NCBI GenBank assembly: GCA_945865635.1
Contig: CAMBEP010000005.1
Span: forward strand, 1-64,000
DNA from: Candidatus Kuenenia stuttgartensis
GTDB lineage: Bacteria > Planctomycetota > Planctomycetia > Isosphaerales > Isosphaeraceae
Direction of reading: 5' to 3'
DNA: 64,000 nt
Positions 54,918 to 64,000 of this stretch are shown here, one piece after another. Below the pieces are notes generated by a model, which worked only from the letters and a program-made list of their open reading frames with translations, was not told the origin of the DNA and ran no database searches. Within the stretch, counting starts at the first letter, position 1. Each line of letters opens with the position of its first letter. The translations under genes were made by a program, and so were the position numbers.

Positions 54918-56969
54918 ATGACTTTCTACCTTAAAAAAAGGATTGCACCAGTGCACGTAACCGCCATACGCTCAGCTCTGATTCTTACGCTGTTTTACGC
55001 AGGGCTTACGCCAGCCATGTTTGCACAGGCCCCGAAGTTCGAACCGGCCAAGACGGTGAAGGTCAAGCCAGAGGACCGGGCACGGTTTGAGAAGGCTTTG
55101 GCCGGGCTGGACGAGGATTTCAATCAATGGCACACGCCCGCACTGGCGCGGGGGCAGGCATTGCCCCCGGGCTGGGCCGATGCGGAGATCGGGCGTAAAG
55201 CTGTGCGCTGGATTTTGAAATACGACGAATTTTACACGCCGAAATTTGTTGGGATGACGGATAAAGCGATTGAATTGACAAAAGAGCGGCTTAAATCGCT
55301 TGAAACCCAGGCGAAATTAAAGCCCGGTTTTGGCACGGTGCTGGGTTATATGTCATCTGTGGATGGCTCTGTGCAGCCTTATGCGCTTTATCTGCCGCCT
55401 GATGCGGAGCAGGTCAAACCGACTGCATTGCTGGTGGTATTACATGGGCGTAACCAGACTTTGAACGAGGTCTCGTTTATTGATGCGCACCAGGGCAAGC
55501 CCTACCCAAAAAATGAGCTAGAAAATGGTATGAAGCGAGCGGTGCTGCATGTTTATGGCCGCACGAATAATGCGTATCGCTGGGCGGGCGAGACGGATGT
55601 GCTGGATGCGATTTACGAAGGGGTTTCACCATTCAGCAAGAAAAGGCGAGTTGATTTGGGGCAGAAATATACAGTTGATTTGCAGGGTTTCTCGATGGGT
55701 GGCGCCGGAGCCTGGCATTTGGGGCTGCATTATCCGTTCCGTTGGCGGTCGGTTGAGGCTGGTGCCGGATTTAATGAAACTGTTCAATATGCGAGACTGA
55801 AAAACAAGCCTTCCTGGATAGAAAAGACGTTGCATATTTATGACTCCTATGAATTGGCGAGAAATATCACAGCCGTTTCCACGATCGGCTACGGGGGCGA
55901 GGACGATCCACAATTGGCCGCTTCTGAAAATATAAAGAAACAGTTGCAAAAGGAAGGGTTCCCATTAAAAACGGAAGGGCTATTGACGACGGGCAAAGAG
56001 CTTCCATTTCTGCGTGTTGTCGGGGCTAAGATGGGGCACAAGGTTGATCCTGCCAGCCGGAAAGTCATGGATGAATATGTTTCAAAACAATTGCAAAATC
56101 CGATTGAATCCATAAAAATTGATCAGGTGACTTATACATTGAAATATCCTGTTCTGGGGTGGATGACGTTGGAAAAGCTCGATGAGCATTACAAGAAAGC
56201 ATGGGTACAGGCCGAGAAAATCAACAACGGTTCGATTGCGAATATCACGCGGCTTGATAATGTTTCCCAGTTTTCTGTCGTAGGTGCCGGACTCAAAAAA
56301 GTGATCGTGATGAACCAAGCATTTGACTTAAAAAATGGTCCGTTCCATAAGTTTTCAAAGCAGGGTGATCAATGGAAGTATCATTCACTTGAGAAAGCAG
56401 ACATCGATACGGACGAGAAGTTGTCGAAGCGTCCGCTTTTACAGGGTCCGATTGATGATGCATTTATGACGGGCTTTGTCGTGGTTGGCCCGGAAGGATC
56501 TGAAAAGGGGATAGAGCAACGATTGCTGGACGAATTTGCTGCCAATTGGTCCAAATATTTGCGGGGCGATCTGCCCGTCTCGTCTGCGGCCGAGGCGAAG
56601 TTCGAGTCGGCTGGCTTTAAAGAGGGCGGCAACCTGGTGCTGTTCGGTACGCCAAAAACCAACCCTCTGATTGCCAAGATTCTGCCAAAACTGAGGCAGA
56701 TCAAGTGGACCGACGCGGAATTTACTTTGGGCGGAAAGACTTACGCGACAAAACAATACATTCCGGCGCTGATTGCCCCCAACCCGTTGAACCCGAAGCG
56801 ATATGTGGTGATCAACTCAGGCCACACCTTTGGCAAGGCGGATTTTGAGGGGACCAATGCCCTGCTCTATCCGCGCATGGGCGATTGGGGCGTGCTGAAG
56901 GTCAAGGCGGACGGCTCGACAGAGATCATCGACTCCGGCTTCTTTGATGAGCAGTGGAACCCGAAGTGA
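54918..56969 (+). CDS. Exported alpha/beta hydrolase
   Basis: A 683-residue protein with signal peptide after MTFYLKKRIAPVHVTAIRSALILTLF. The hydrolase core has the nucleophile elbow GFSMGGAG (about residue 260), the oxyanion region LLVVLHGRNQ (about 176), and a distal His (MGHKVD, about 370), as in prolyl oligopeptidase/esterase D-like folds. The C-terminal half (from about 400) is a beta-rich extension of unknown nature. The ATG directly follows the previous stop, so translation is likely coupled to the triple RidA-like protein; a shared pathway is inferred. Confidence 0.75.
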   Translation: MTFYLKKRIAPVHVTAIRSALILTLFYAGLTPAMFAQAPKFEPAKTVKVKPEDRARFEKALAGLDEDFNQWHTPALARGQALPPGWADAEIGRKAVRWILKYDEFYTPKFVGMTDKAIELTKERLKSLETQAKLKPGFGTVLGYMSSVDGSVQPYALYLPPDAEQVKPTALLVVLHGRNQTLNEVSFIDAHQGKPYPKNELENGMKRAVLHVYGRTNNAYRWAGETDVLDAIYEGVSPFSKKRRVDLGQKYTVDLQGFSMGGAGAWHLGLHYPFRWRSVEAGAGFNETVQYARLKNKPSWIEKTLHIYDSYELARNITAVSTIGYGGEDDPQLAASENIKKQLQKEGFPLKTEGLLTTGKELPFLRVVGAKMGHKVDPASRKVMDEYVSKQLQNPIESIKIDQVTYTLKYPVLGWMTLEKLDEHYKKAWVQAEKINNGSIANITRLDNVSQFSVVGAGLKKVIVMNQAFDLKNGPFHKFSKQGDQWKYHSLEKADIDTDEKLSKRPLLQGPIDDAFMTGFVVVGPEGSEKGIEQRLLDEFAANWSKYLRGDLPVSSAAEAKFESAGFKEGGNLVLFGTPKTNPLIAKILPKLRQIKWTDAEFTLGGKTYATKQYIPALIAPNPLNPKRYVVINSGHTFGKADFEGTNALLYPRMGDWGVLKVKADGSTEIIDSGFFDEQWNPK

Positions 56970-56996
56970 TTTTCATCAAATTGCATTAAAAACAGG

Positions 56997-57033
56997 AAAA
57001 AAGGCCGATCCCATTTGGGACCGGCCTTTTTTT
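56997..57033. terminator. Bidirectional terminator
   Basis: AAAAAAGGCCG pairs with CGGCCTTTTTT with inner pairing GATCCC/GGGAC around a TTT loop (imperfect). It lies between convergent genes and gives T-runs on both strands. Confidence 0.9.
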
Positions 57034-57062
57034 GAATCAGGTGCGATTTCAATTCGTTTTAA

Positions 57063-59198
57063 TCACTTGCTCGTGGTCAGTTCGTCGGCCAGGAAGCCAG
57101 CGTTGTAGACGGATCTCAGGGCTTCGATAATGGCACGGCTATCGACTGAAACCGCGCGTGCCAGCTTGTCGTCATATCCGTAATCCAGTATCAGGGAGTG
57201 GATATTGCCATCAAATATCAGTCCGACAACCTTGTTGTCCTTATCCACAACAGGGCTGCCTGAATTGCCGCCGATGATATCGTTGGTGCTGATGAAATTG
57301 AATGGGATTTGCAATTTCAATCGGCCCGCGATTTTGGCGTCGTGCCAGCTCTTGGGAATGGCGTAAGGCTCCTGGGCCTCGTGGGCTTGCTCGCGTGCAA
57401 AGGTTCCGCCGATGGTGGTATAGGGCGGAATGTTGCGTCCATCAAGTTCCTGATAGCCCTTGACGGTTCCGAACGCCAGACGAAGTGTAAAGGTCGCGTC
57501 GGGATAGACAGACTCGCCCTTGATTCGAAAATTGGCTTGGGCGATCCTTGAATAATTGGCGGTTTCAATGGCTTCGACGTAATCCTCGCGGTCGACCCGA
57601 ACGGCCCGTGCGGCAGAGTCGATGGCCAGCGCGATTGCGATCATGGAATCGTCGAGTTTGGCGATCTCTTCGGGAGCCAATTCGGCGATTTTTTTTCGGG
57701 TGGCCACGTCGGCAATTTTGGTTCCAGCCACAAGCTCTTTGGCACGATCGGCAGGCGATTTACCAGCGAGGGCTTTCTTGAGAATTTCGTCGTTGGCACC
57801 GACCTTTGATTGCCAGTATTGCAGAGAGTGGGTTAGTTTTGCGACCTCGTATTCCGGATAAATTGGGGCATCCGAAAAGAGATCCATTTTGAGGGATTCC
57901 AGGGCAGAATCGCGAAATTCGCGGAGCCGATCGGAATTTGGCTTGCGCACTTCGGCGGAGTGGCGGACCAGGGTTTTGGCCAGGCTAAAGAGAGTGCTTT
58001 CAAAGCCAAGGCCGCGTTCGATGAAATTGTATTTCACAAGCGATTTTGCGGCCACAATTTCGGCAGCGGCAATTTTGGACCAAGCATCGCCATAAGCTTC
58101 CTTCATGGAAGCATCGCTCTCGATTGTTTTGCGGAATGCCGCTTCGGCGGCCTCTTTCGAAGCCATGAATTCAGGGCTCTTCAGGCCTGTGTATCCACCC
58201 ATTCGGGCCTTCAGGCTGTTTTGATAACTGAAAAGATCCTCTTTGGATTGCCGAGCTTTTTCTTCGCCAGTCTTGGCATACTCCAGGAGGAATGCCTCTC
58301 GATCCTTGAGCAAGTCAAGCAAAAATGGCAGGCTGGTATCACGTAGGTATTTTAGGTGATCGACCGTGAAGAGCCGACTGGTCCGGCCAGGATGCCCGGC
58401 GACAAATGTCAGATCGCCTTCTTTGGTACCTTGCGTGTTCCAGTTTAGATGATGTCTGGGCTTGGCAGGCTGACCGTTCTCATAAATTCTGAAGAAGCAG
58501 ACGTCCAGACAGAACCTGGGGTACTCGAAATTGTCTGGGTCTCCGCCGAAGAAGGCGATGTCAAATTCAGGGGCGAAGACGAGCCTGACGTCGGTATATT
58601 TCTTGTAAGTATAGAGTGCGTAACGGCCACCTTGATAGAGTGTGACCACATCATTGCGCATCTTGTTGGCGGTGGTGGCCGCTTTTTCGATTTCGGCCAT
58701 TTTGGCACGCTTGGCGGCGTTGGCGGCAGCATCGGTTGCGTCCTTAGGGACAGAGGCGAGCACTTCGGCCGTGACGTCGCGGATATCGACCAGAACATTC
58801 AGTTCGAGGTCAGGAGCTTTCAGTTCTTCGGCCTTGGTGTTGGCAACGAAGCCGACCTTGTAATAGTCTTTTTCTTTGGTAGAGAGCTTCTGGAGCGTGT
58901 CGGCACCGACGTGATGGTTGGTCATGACCAGGCCATCGGTAGAGACAAACGAACCGGAGCCGCCGTTATTAAAGCGGACCGCCGAGCCACGCAACTGATC
59001 GATCCAAGCCTGGGCTGGTTCGAACCCATACTTATCTTTCAGGTGTTTGAGCGGAAGATTGTCAAAAACCCACATGCCCTCGTCGGCTTCAATCACGCCG
59101 CAGACTCCCATGCAAAACGTCGCCAGAAGGGCGAATTTCAGTGCCAGTCGAATCACGCTCAATGCTCCTGTGTCAATCGGACAATGTTTTACGTCCAT
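57063..59198 (-). CDS. S46-family dipeptidyl-peptidase
   Basis: A 711-residue secreted peptidase starting MDVKHCPIDTGALSVIRLALKF, with signal peptide cleaved near VIEADEG. The catalytic His is in TNHHVGAD (about 98), Ser in GGNSGSPVV (about 660) and the Asp region in DVRLVFAPEFDIAFFGGDPDNF (about 220). Residues GLIFDGNIHSLILDY near 680 form the S1 region that distinguishes DPP7 (hydrophobic) from DPP11 (acidic specificity), not decidable by eye. The family removes dipeptides in the periplasm. Length is standard. Confidence 0.88.
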   Translation of the reverse strand: MDVKHCPIDTGALSVIRLALKFALLATFCMGVCGVIEADEGMWVFDNLPLKHLKDKYGFEPAQAWIDQLRGSAVRFNNGGSGSFVSTDGLVMTNHHVGADTLQKLSTKEKDYYKVGFVANTKAEELKAPDLELNVLVDIRDVTAEVLASVPKDATDAAANAAKRAKMAEIEKAATTANKMRNDVVTLYQGGRYALYTYKKYTDVRLVFAPEFDIAFFGGDPDNFEYPRFCLDVCFFRIYENGQPAKPRHHLNWNTQGTKEGDLTFVAGHPGRTSRLFTVDHLKYLRDTSLPFLLDLLKDREAFLLEYAKTGEEKARQSKEDLFSYQNSLKARMGGYTGLKSPEFMASKEAAEAAFRKTIESDASMKEAYGDAWSKIAAAEIVAAKSLVKYNFIERGLGFESTLFSLAKTLVRHSAEVRKPNSDRLREFRDSALESLKMDLFSDAPIYPEYEVAKLTHSLQYWQSKVGANDEILKKALAGKSPADRAKELVAGTKIADVATRKKIAELAPEEIAKLDDSMIAIALAIDSAARAVRVDREDYVEAIETANYSRIAQANFRIKGESVYPDATFTLRLAFGTVKGYQELDGRNIPPYTTIGGTFAREQAHEAQEPYAIPKSWHDAKIAGRLKLQIPFNFISTNDIIGGNSGSPVVDKDNKVVGLIFDGNIHSLILDYGYDDKLARAVSVDSRAIIEALRSVYNAGFLADELTTSK

Positions 59199-59625
59199 TT
59201 TTCGAGAAGGCCAAGAGAAAACGGATCTCCAGAAGTGAGTGCACGTTCGGCACAACTTTATTACCGTTCTATTGGCCTGCTCTCCAATAACAGGGGTTGG
59301 CGACACGGGTCACCAAGCTGACCCTTAGATTATCCCGAACTGTTCTGGATGTCGAGGTGCATGCCAACCATAACACGTTAAGTCTCATAGAATAATCCGC
59401 TCCCAGAAAAGCGTAGAGTAGGGTTTTTGACGAATTCCAATAAGATAAGGCGCGTTGCTTCCAGAGCAAGTTTATCAAGGGCTAAGGGGGAGCCGATTTG
59501 TTTTCGCTTGATTCAGACAAAGCCCCGTTTTTTTTGAATTTCCGAGTATCGGATTATCTTATACTGAGCTACGAATCATGGAGCGGCATGGTGAATTAAA
59601 ACGTCAGTTCTCAGGTGAATCCGTA
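59199..59625. other. Intergenic region between S46 peptidase and beta-propeller gene
   Basis: About 427 bases, lying upstream of the peptidase (-) and downstream of the propeller gene (-). No RNA gene or ORF of note. A GGGGAGCC/GGGGCTT-like weak pairing with a T-run near 59520-59535 could form part of a terminator, but the pairing is poor. Confidence 0.45.
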
Positions 59626-61554
59626 TTATTTGCTCAAGAGCTTATTCCACGATTTACCAATCCGTTCTTTGGGGTCCACCACCGTAAAGGTATGGCCTGT
59701 ATGGCAGCCATTGCAATAGTGGTAGCCGTTTTGGCGGACTCCGCTGTAGTGGTCGCCGGCGTAGGCGAAATAAGTGCGTTCAGGATGGTCCTTAGAGGTC
59801 ACACCTTTCCACCGGGCAACATTTCCATTTTCATCCTGGCCGACTAGTACAGTTGGTTTGAGTGGATCACTCGGAATCCAGGCGCTGAAATCGTCTTTGC
59901 CGATGACTGGCAAAACCACGGTTTTCTCAAAACTACCGATCACGCGAAGTTGATCAGGGTGATCAAACCGATCTCGATTTGCGGAATAGACCGCCACAGA
60001 AGTGACATTCGGTGGTGGAGAGACGAGCGGATTGTCTCGTGGATCGATTCGTACACCACCCGATCGGTCATGCCACGGGATCGGATTACGAATGGCTGTG
60101 CTCATTGCAATATTTTCGAGATAACCCATAGGGCCTTTGTACTCCTCACCTGAAACGAGTTTGATCGTTTTCGGAGGCGTGTATCCCTCGACAACAGGTG
60201 GCTCAATTCGTCTCGGTTCAGGCTCAAACCGCCGGGGATAGATCGCAACAGGTTCGCTATCGACCAGATCAGGGTCGTCAAAAATCAACTCCGGGAGAGA
60301 GGATCCGGATGTCCAGTCATCTGTGACTTTAAAGATGCCATATGAAGAAGAGGGAGAGTTCGTGGGCGAGGCTGCAAACAAGACAGAATGATCAGGTGCT
60401 GGAGACGGGCAAGCGGCGGACAATTCGCGGCCGTCCTGATCACGGTCAGGTCCGAAATAAAGCTGGGCGCCCCCCTCATAGGGCAATTCTTCACCCTTGG
60501 GCAATGAGCTTGGAGCTGTGCGAATATAACCCCAGTCCGCTTGAGCCAATTTCATAGGCGAGTTCGGCTTGGGTGAAGTCATGAATACAATTCGCCCGTT
60601 GAATAATGGACGGGGCCGCCAGACAGGCTCCACGCTTTTGATGGCATAACCGAATTGGGCTGCGTTGGTCATGACCACATTGGCCATCCAGTTGTCGGTT
60701 GGATGAGTCGCAAATTCGCCACCCGCCGAGACCGGTTTCAATTCAGAGAGGTCCGCAGTCACAGCCTCACGATTACGACTCCAGAGACTGAACAGGATCT
60801 GGTCGCCTGCAATCAGAACTGGCCATCGGTCATTGTTGCGATTTCCAGTGACAGCTTGAGGGGATTTGGCACCCAGTGCCCATGTCCAGATTTGAGTGGC
60901 TCGCCTGGTGTGGTCTCGACCAAGGTCGGGCAGGCGACTTGAAGCGAATGCAAAGCCGTTGGGGCCAAGGTCCGTAGGGTCGATATCATCGTAATCCAGT
61001 TTCATCCGTTCCGTGTCGGACAGACGCGATCCATCGGCCCGGAATCGGAGTGGAGGGATTGCAATGCAGCCTGGATCATCCAGGCCGCCGGTCAATTTCC
61101 TCAGCCCGGATCCATCGGATTGGATCTCGTAAATCCTCCATCGTGCATTCGCGCTGTTTCTGCCTGCAAACAGGATTCGCTTTCCGTCAAGTGAAACCGA
61201 AGGACTCATGACATCCACCAGAGACGAGCCATCCGGAAGCAACCGGCCCCAGGTGAGCTCATAAAGTCTTCCGTATCGGTCGAGTAACCGCAACCGGCCC
61301 TGACTTGCAGCCCATGGAGCCTGAACGGGCTCGCGAAATGGTTCGGTTTCAGGTGCCCTGGCTTCCAGGCTGGCCGGTTCGGTGCGTGAGGTAAAAACAA
61401 TGTCGTAATTCAGATGATGATTCACTGAATTCTTCGTACTGGTTGAAGGTGAAATTTTCATTTCATTTTTAAAACCAAAGATCAAATAAACCACTGCGGC
61501 TGTGGTCGTCAGAGTGGCTAAAACAATTTTGCCTGACCGTGAACGAATCCACAT
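59626..61554 (-). CDS. Membrane-anchored beta-propeller protein with one haem-c motif
   Basis: A 642-residue protein. The N-terminal TM (about 8-27, IVLATLTTTAAVVYLIFGF) is followed by WD40/PD40-like propeller blades (for example SPSVSLDGKRILFAGR, RIYEIQSDGSGLRKLTGG), and the C-terminus carries CNGCHTGHT (CxxCH), a c-type haem site, at about 615. The combination resembles hydrazine-synthase alpha/HAO-associated propeller proteins of planctomycetes and acidobacteria in outline; this is only a likeness. Role: probably electron transfer or redox sensing at the membrane. Confidence 0.72.
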   Translation of the reverse strand: MWIRSRSGKIVLATLTTTAAVVYLIFGFKNEMKISPSTSTKNSVNHHLNYDIVFTSRTEPASLEARAPETEPFREPVQAPWAASQGRLRLLDRYGRLYELTWGRLLPDGSSLVDVMSPSVSLDGKRILFAGRNSANARWRIYEIQSDGSGLRKLTGGLDDPGCIAIPPLRFRADGSRLSDTERMKLDYDDIDPTDLGPNGFAFASSRLPDLGRDHTRRATQIWTWALGAKSPQAVTGNRNNDRWPVLIAGDQILFSLWSRNREAVTADLSELKPVSAGGEFATHPTDNWMANVVMTNAAQFGYAIKSVEPVWRPRPLFNGRIVFMTSPKPNSPMKLAQADWGYIRTAPSSLPKGEELPYEGGAQLYFGPDRDQDGRELSAACPSPAPDHSVLFAASPTNSPSSSYGIFKVTDDWTSGSSLPELIFDDPDLVDSEPVAIYPRRFEPEPRRIEPPVVEGYTPPKTIKLVSGEEYKGPMGYLENIAMSTAIRNPIPWHDRSGGVRIDPRDNPLVSPPPNVTSVAVYSANRDRFDHPDQLRVIGSFEKTVVLPVIGKDDFSAWIPSDPLKPTVLVGQDENGNVARWKGVTSKDHPERTYFAYAGDHYSGVRQNGYHYCNGCHTGHTFTVVDPKERIGKSWNKLLSK

Positions 61555-61594
61555 TGGAAACTCCCTGGACTGGACCGGTGAATTTGAGAGAGAA

Positions 61595-61628
61595 GGCCCG
61601 GGTGAATTTCAGAGAATCAACCCGGGCC
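61595..61628 (-). terminator. Terminator of the DUF1559 operon
   Basis: GGCCCGGGT and ACCCGGGCC are perfect 9-bp arms; on the minus strand the stem is followed by TTCTCTCTC. It lies 40 bases after the DUF1559 stop. Confidence 0.75.
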
Positions 61629-61666
61629 CATGTCAGACAATTTTCAATGACTATCGCAAACGGAGA

Positions 61667-62749
61667 TCAATAGCTATCGCCACTGATCACTTCAAGGCCA
61701 TCGCGAGTTCCGAGAGCGGTATAGGTCGGCTGGCTGACGCTGTCCTTGATGAATCGGACACTGCCATCGCCCATCAGGAAGTTGGCCCCGCCGGGGTGCG
61801 CGCTCCCAAAGCTGATGATGTAAGCTTCAAGTGCAGCACCACTGTTGACAGTTGCCCCTGGCGAACGCAAGTTGATCTTTACACCGGTGCTGCCAAAGCC
61901 TTCGTTCATACCGTAGGAGCAATCGATACTGTCAGATCCAAACTGCCAGACAGCCTTACGGCGATTAACACCTTGAAGATCCAGCTCAGCGACGGAATAT
62001 GTGGACTTGAGCGTATAGTGCTCCTCACCAATGAATATCGTATTCGATAGACCATCGGTGAAGTTCCGCATGCGAAGACGGCCACCAAGAGCCTGACCAC
62101 TGACCGTCCGGGCCAGGCGGAAGGCACCATTGGAACCAATGGTGCTGAGCATGTCGGTGTCCTTGTAGAATTGCACCGCGGTCCCTGAGCCATTGACTGC
62201 ATAGTTTGATGGAACCCGCTTTTGGACAATCCAATTTTCGTAGGATGGCCCATAAACATGCTCGGGAAGACCCGAAGACGGACAACGCAGGACATTGACC
62301 ATGACCTCGCAAGCGGCCACACAACGCTCTGTTGCTGGGCCGGCTGCACCACCGACGTCTCCCGCTACGTCGATTCTGGCGTTGGCAAATCCAGGATCAG
62401 GAGAAGCCCAGTTTCCGTTCGATCCGGCTGGGCCCTGCGTACCATCATCCCATTTGCCACCTTCAGGCAGAATCCACATGGCTGAGTTCAGCGCAGATTG
62501 CTCGAAATATGGAGCAAGCCACGAAGACCACAAGGCTCCACTGTCATTCGCACCCGGTGGGAACCGCTCTTCCGTGGTGTGCACATTATGCAGACCAATC
62601 CCAAGCTGCTTCAAATTGTTCACACATTGAGTGCGTCTGGCTGCTTCACGGGCCGATTGAACGGCAGGAAGCAAAAGCGAAATCAGAACGGCAATGATCG
62701 CAATCACGACCAGCAGTTCAATCAGTGTAAAAGCACGACGACGAATCAT
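61667..62749 (-). CDS. DUF1559 (planctomycete prepilin-like) protein
   Basis: A 360-residue protein beginning MIRRRAFTLIELLVVIAI, a type IV prepilin N-terminal motif with cleavage before F and a hydrophobic helix (about 8-30). The middle is the DUF1559 domain and the C-terminus carries the HPGGANFLMGDGSVRFI (H-X9-DG) motif. These proteins are very abundant in planctomycetes and thought to form pseudopilin-like surface structures. The start at 62749 is clear; upstream codons of a longer open frame are non-coding. It follows the small lipoprotein gene by 52 bases. Confidence 0.92.
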   Translation of the reverse strand: MIRRRAFTLIELLVVIAIIAVLISLLLPAVQSAREAARRTQCVNNLKQLGIGLHNVHTTEERFPPGANDSGALWSSWLAPYFEQSALNSAMWILPEGGKWDDGTQGPAGSNGNWASPDPGFANARIDVAGDVGGAAGPATERCVAACEVMVNVLRCPSSGLPEHVYGPSYENWIVQKRVPSNYAVNGSGTAVQFYKDTDMLSTIGSNGAFRLARTVSGQALGGRLRMRNFTDGLSNTIFIGEEHYTLKSTYSVAELDLQGVNRRKAVWQFGSDSIDCSYGMNEGFGSTGVKINLRSPGATVNSGAALEAYIISFGSAHPGGANFLMGDGSVRFIKDSVSQPTYTALGTRDGLEVISGDSY

Positions 62750-62801
62750 GGTAGATACCTTTTCTTGATGTAGAACAAGGACAGTGAGGTCAGGAATGGA
62801 A

Positions 62802-63251
62802 TTACTTCTTGGACTTGATTTCGAATTTGAAATCGTTTGAGCCGCTACCAATTCTGGCAGTGACCGGAGTTTTATCAATACTGCGAAACTCATCGGCAAC
62901 GGCTTCTCTTTCAGTTGCGGTCTTTTCCTCAGCCTTACCACCGCTCCCGGCCAATGTGGGCTTGCCTTTGACCAGTGTCTGAGAAAATGTGACTTTATAT
63001 TCGCCGGCCTGGAATCCGGAATTCTTCCCGGCCTCACCCACTGTGAATTTGCCGGCCTCATCGGTTTTGCCACTGCCACTTGCCTTGGCATCGCCCGAAA
63101 CCGAATGGAAACTTACGATGACAAGAGAAGCAGGAGCCCCATCCATTGATACTGTGCCAGTGGCGGCATAGCGGGAAGGTTCGGAAGAACATCCGAATAG
63201 TGAACATACTACGAAAGCAAAAAGATATTGCTCAATCAGCCTGAATTTCAT
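62802..63251 (-). CDS. Carboxypeptidase-regulatory-like lipoprotein of the DUF1559 pair
   Basis: A 149-residue protein, signal peptide ending VVCSLFGC (lipobox; Cys is the lipidated residue). The mature part is a single beta-sandwich (VSMDGAPASLVIVSFHSV, KTDEAGKFTVGE, AGEYKVTFS) of the carboxypeptidase regulatory-like/transthyretin-like type. Such small lipoproteins are nearly always found next to DUF1559 genes in planctomycetes; the relationship is by position. Confidence 0.82.
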   Translation of the reverse strand: MKFRLIEQYLFAFVVCSLFGCSSEPSRYAATGTVSMDGAPASLVIVSFHSVSGDAKASGSGKTDEAGKFTVGEAGKNSGFQAGEYKVTFSQTLVKGKPTLAGSGGKAEEKTATEREAVADEFRSIDKTPVTARIGSGSNDFKFEIKSKK

Positions 63252-63647
63252 CGCGTCAATATCCTACGGAGTACACGAACAAGTTAGTGACTATAATATT
63301 TTGATAAACCCGCGTGAATATCTCACACGTAAAACCATGAATATTGCGTGATGACTTAAGTTGAATTCGTCATCATACATGATCTCGATTCATGATTCAT
63401 GCCAAACCACCAACATTGGTTTAAGTTAATAGCAATTTTTCGAGTATTTAGCAACGCGATTATTTGTAGGACGACGTATCTCACCCAGTCCAACAACCAA
63501 GCCTTAGTTTAAATACTTTTTGTTTAACTCAGTTCAAAAACAAGCCGATTCCACGCAAAAAACCAAGATTTTTGGGTAGCGTTCATGGAAACAATCTTGG
63601 CTCATTCCGGATTCCAGGGTGATGGTATTGAATGTAATCTGGTTTTA

Positions 63648-63953
63648 GGGCCTAAGGCCCGACCCATAAAAGCCTTGGGCAACGCCCAAGGTACTCGTAA
63701 GCCAATAAGAATTAAACAATTATCATCCCCCCACCGCTCGGCCCCAGGACCTTTTGGTCCTGGGGCCGAGCGGTGGGGGGAATCAGGTAGGGCTTCTTCT
63801 TTTTCGTCCTCAAGACCAAGGCCGCTGGCCTTGGCTGGTATGGGCCGCACCGTTGGTGCTTAAAGCCAATTCATAAGCAGTTTAAGGACCACCCCGAAAT
63901 CCGGCATGAGCCTTGATGTTTCGTCCCGGAAGAGGGGTGGCTTCACCCCACCC
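63648..63953. repeat. Cluster of five hairpins in the gene-free right edge
   Basis: The right edge 63252-64000 has no convincing gene. Hairpins: GGGCC-TAA-GGCCC (63648-63660), CCTTGGGC-AAC-GCCCAAGG (63673-63691), a perfect 25-bp stem with TTTT loop (63727-63780, starting CCCCCCACCGCTCGG), CCAAGGCC-GCT-GGCCTTGG (63816-63834), and GGGTGG..CCACCC (63935-63953). None has a standard T-run. The density suggests REP/BIME-type elements. The part 63252-63600 is AT-rich and holds the promoter of the lipoprotein gene. Confidence 0.65.
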
Positions 63954-64000
63954 TACTTTGCTAGGCTCGGTAGGCTAGTAAGCATCAAGTTTTCTTGTCA

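Overview
The window looks like chromosome from a planctomycete (Planctomycetota). This rests on gene content, not an rRNA: a DUF1559 protein with a prepilin-type N-terminus and a partner lipoprotein, a DUF1592/DUF1552 pair with CxxCH haem motifs, a TIGR03009-type secreted protein, extracellular proteins with a degenerate LExR N-terminal motif, and many small operons with long spacers. No rRNA or tRNA gene and no recognisable transposase gene was seen.

Layout. 0.4-4.4 kb: two SPFH/band 7 membrane proteins and a 29-residue basic ribosomal-type protein, all on the minus strand. 4.7-8.0 kb: exported MBL-fold hydrolase, NTF2-like protein, TIGR03009 protein and a truncated phnA-like gene whose 3' end runs into a REP-like repeat. 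8.4-12.9 kb: soluble NAD-dependent formate dehydrogenase, made of a NuoE-NuoF fusion and a cysteine-type molybdo/tungsto subunit. 13.0-20.3 kb: a complete type II-C CRISPR-Cas locus with a MITE-like inverted repeat, an array of 20 identical 36-bp repeats (+), cas2, cas1 and cas9 (-), and a divergent tracrRNA (+) with its own promoter and terminator. The anti-repeat matches the array repeat, so the guide system can be reconstructed from sequence: lower stem, bulge, upper stem, hairpin, terminator. 20.5-20.9 kb: a degenerate 116-bp-period repeat cluster of unknown role.

20.9-29.8 kb: an unknown membrane protein, a PfkB-type kinase, an RNase Z-like hydrolase, a 1359-residue CAP/Calx-beta-like repeat protein and an NHL-repeat protein. 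30.0-37.9 kb: a six-gene MoxR/VWA/DUF58 operon that includes two small membrane proteins, one only 48 residues long. 37.9-44.6 kb: MutS2 (long Pro-rich insert, no Smr domain), an aspartylglucosaminidase-type hydrolase, a HEAT-repeat lipoprotein overlapping ruvA, then ruvB. 44.7-52.1 kb: DUF1592/DUF1552 pair, phosphohexomutase, and a second CAP protein with the same N-terminal architecture as the first. 52.2-63.3 kb: enolase-superfamily enzyme, a three-module RidA-like exported protein followed directly by an alpha/beta hydrolase, an S46 peptidase, a beta-propeller protein with one haem motif, and the DUF1559/lipoprotein pair. The right edge is a gene-free cluster of hairpins.

The most notable material is the CRISPR locus: the predicted tracrRNA, promoter-like sequence inside each repeat, and a roughly 70-residue insertion in Cas1. 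The 116-bp repeat cluster beside it comes next. Everything was read by eye; no database search was run.
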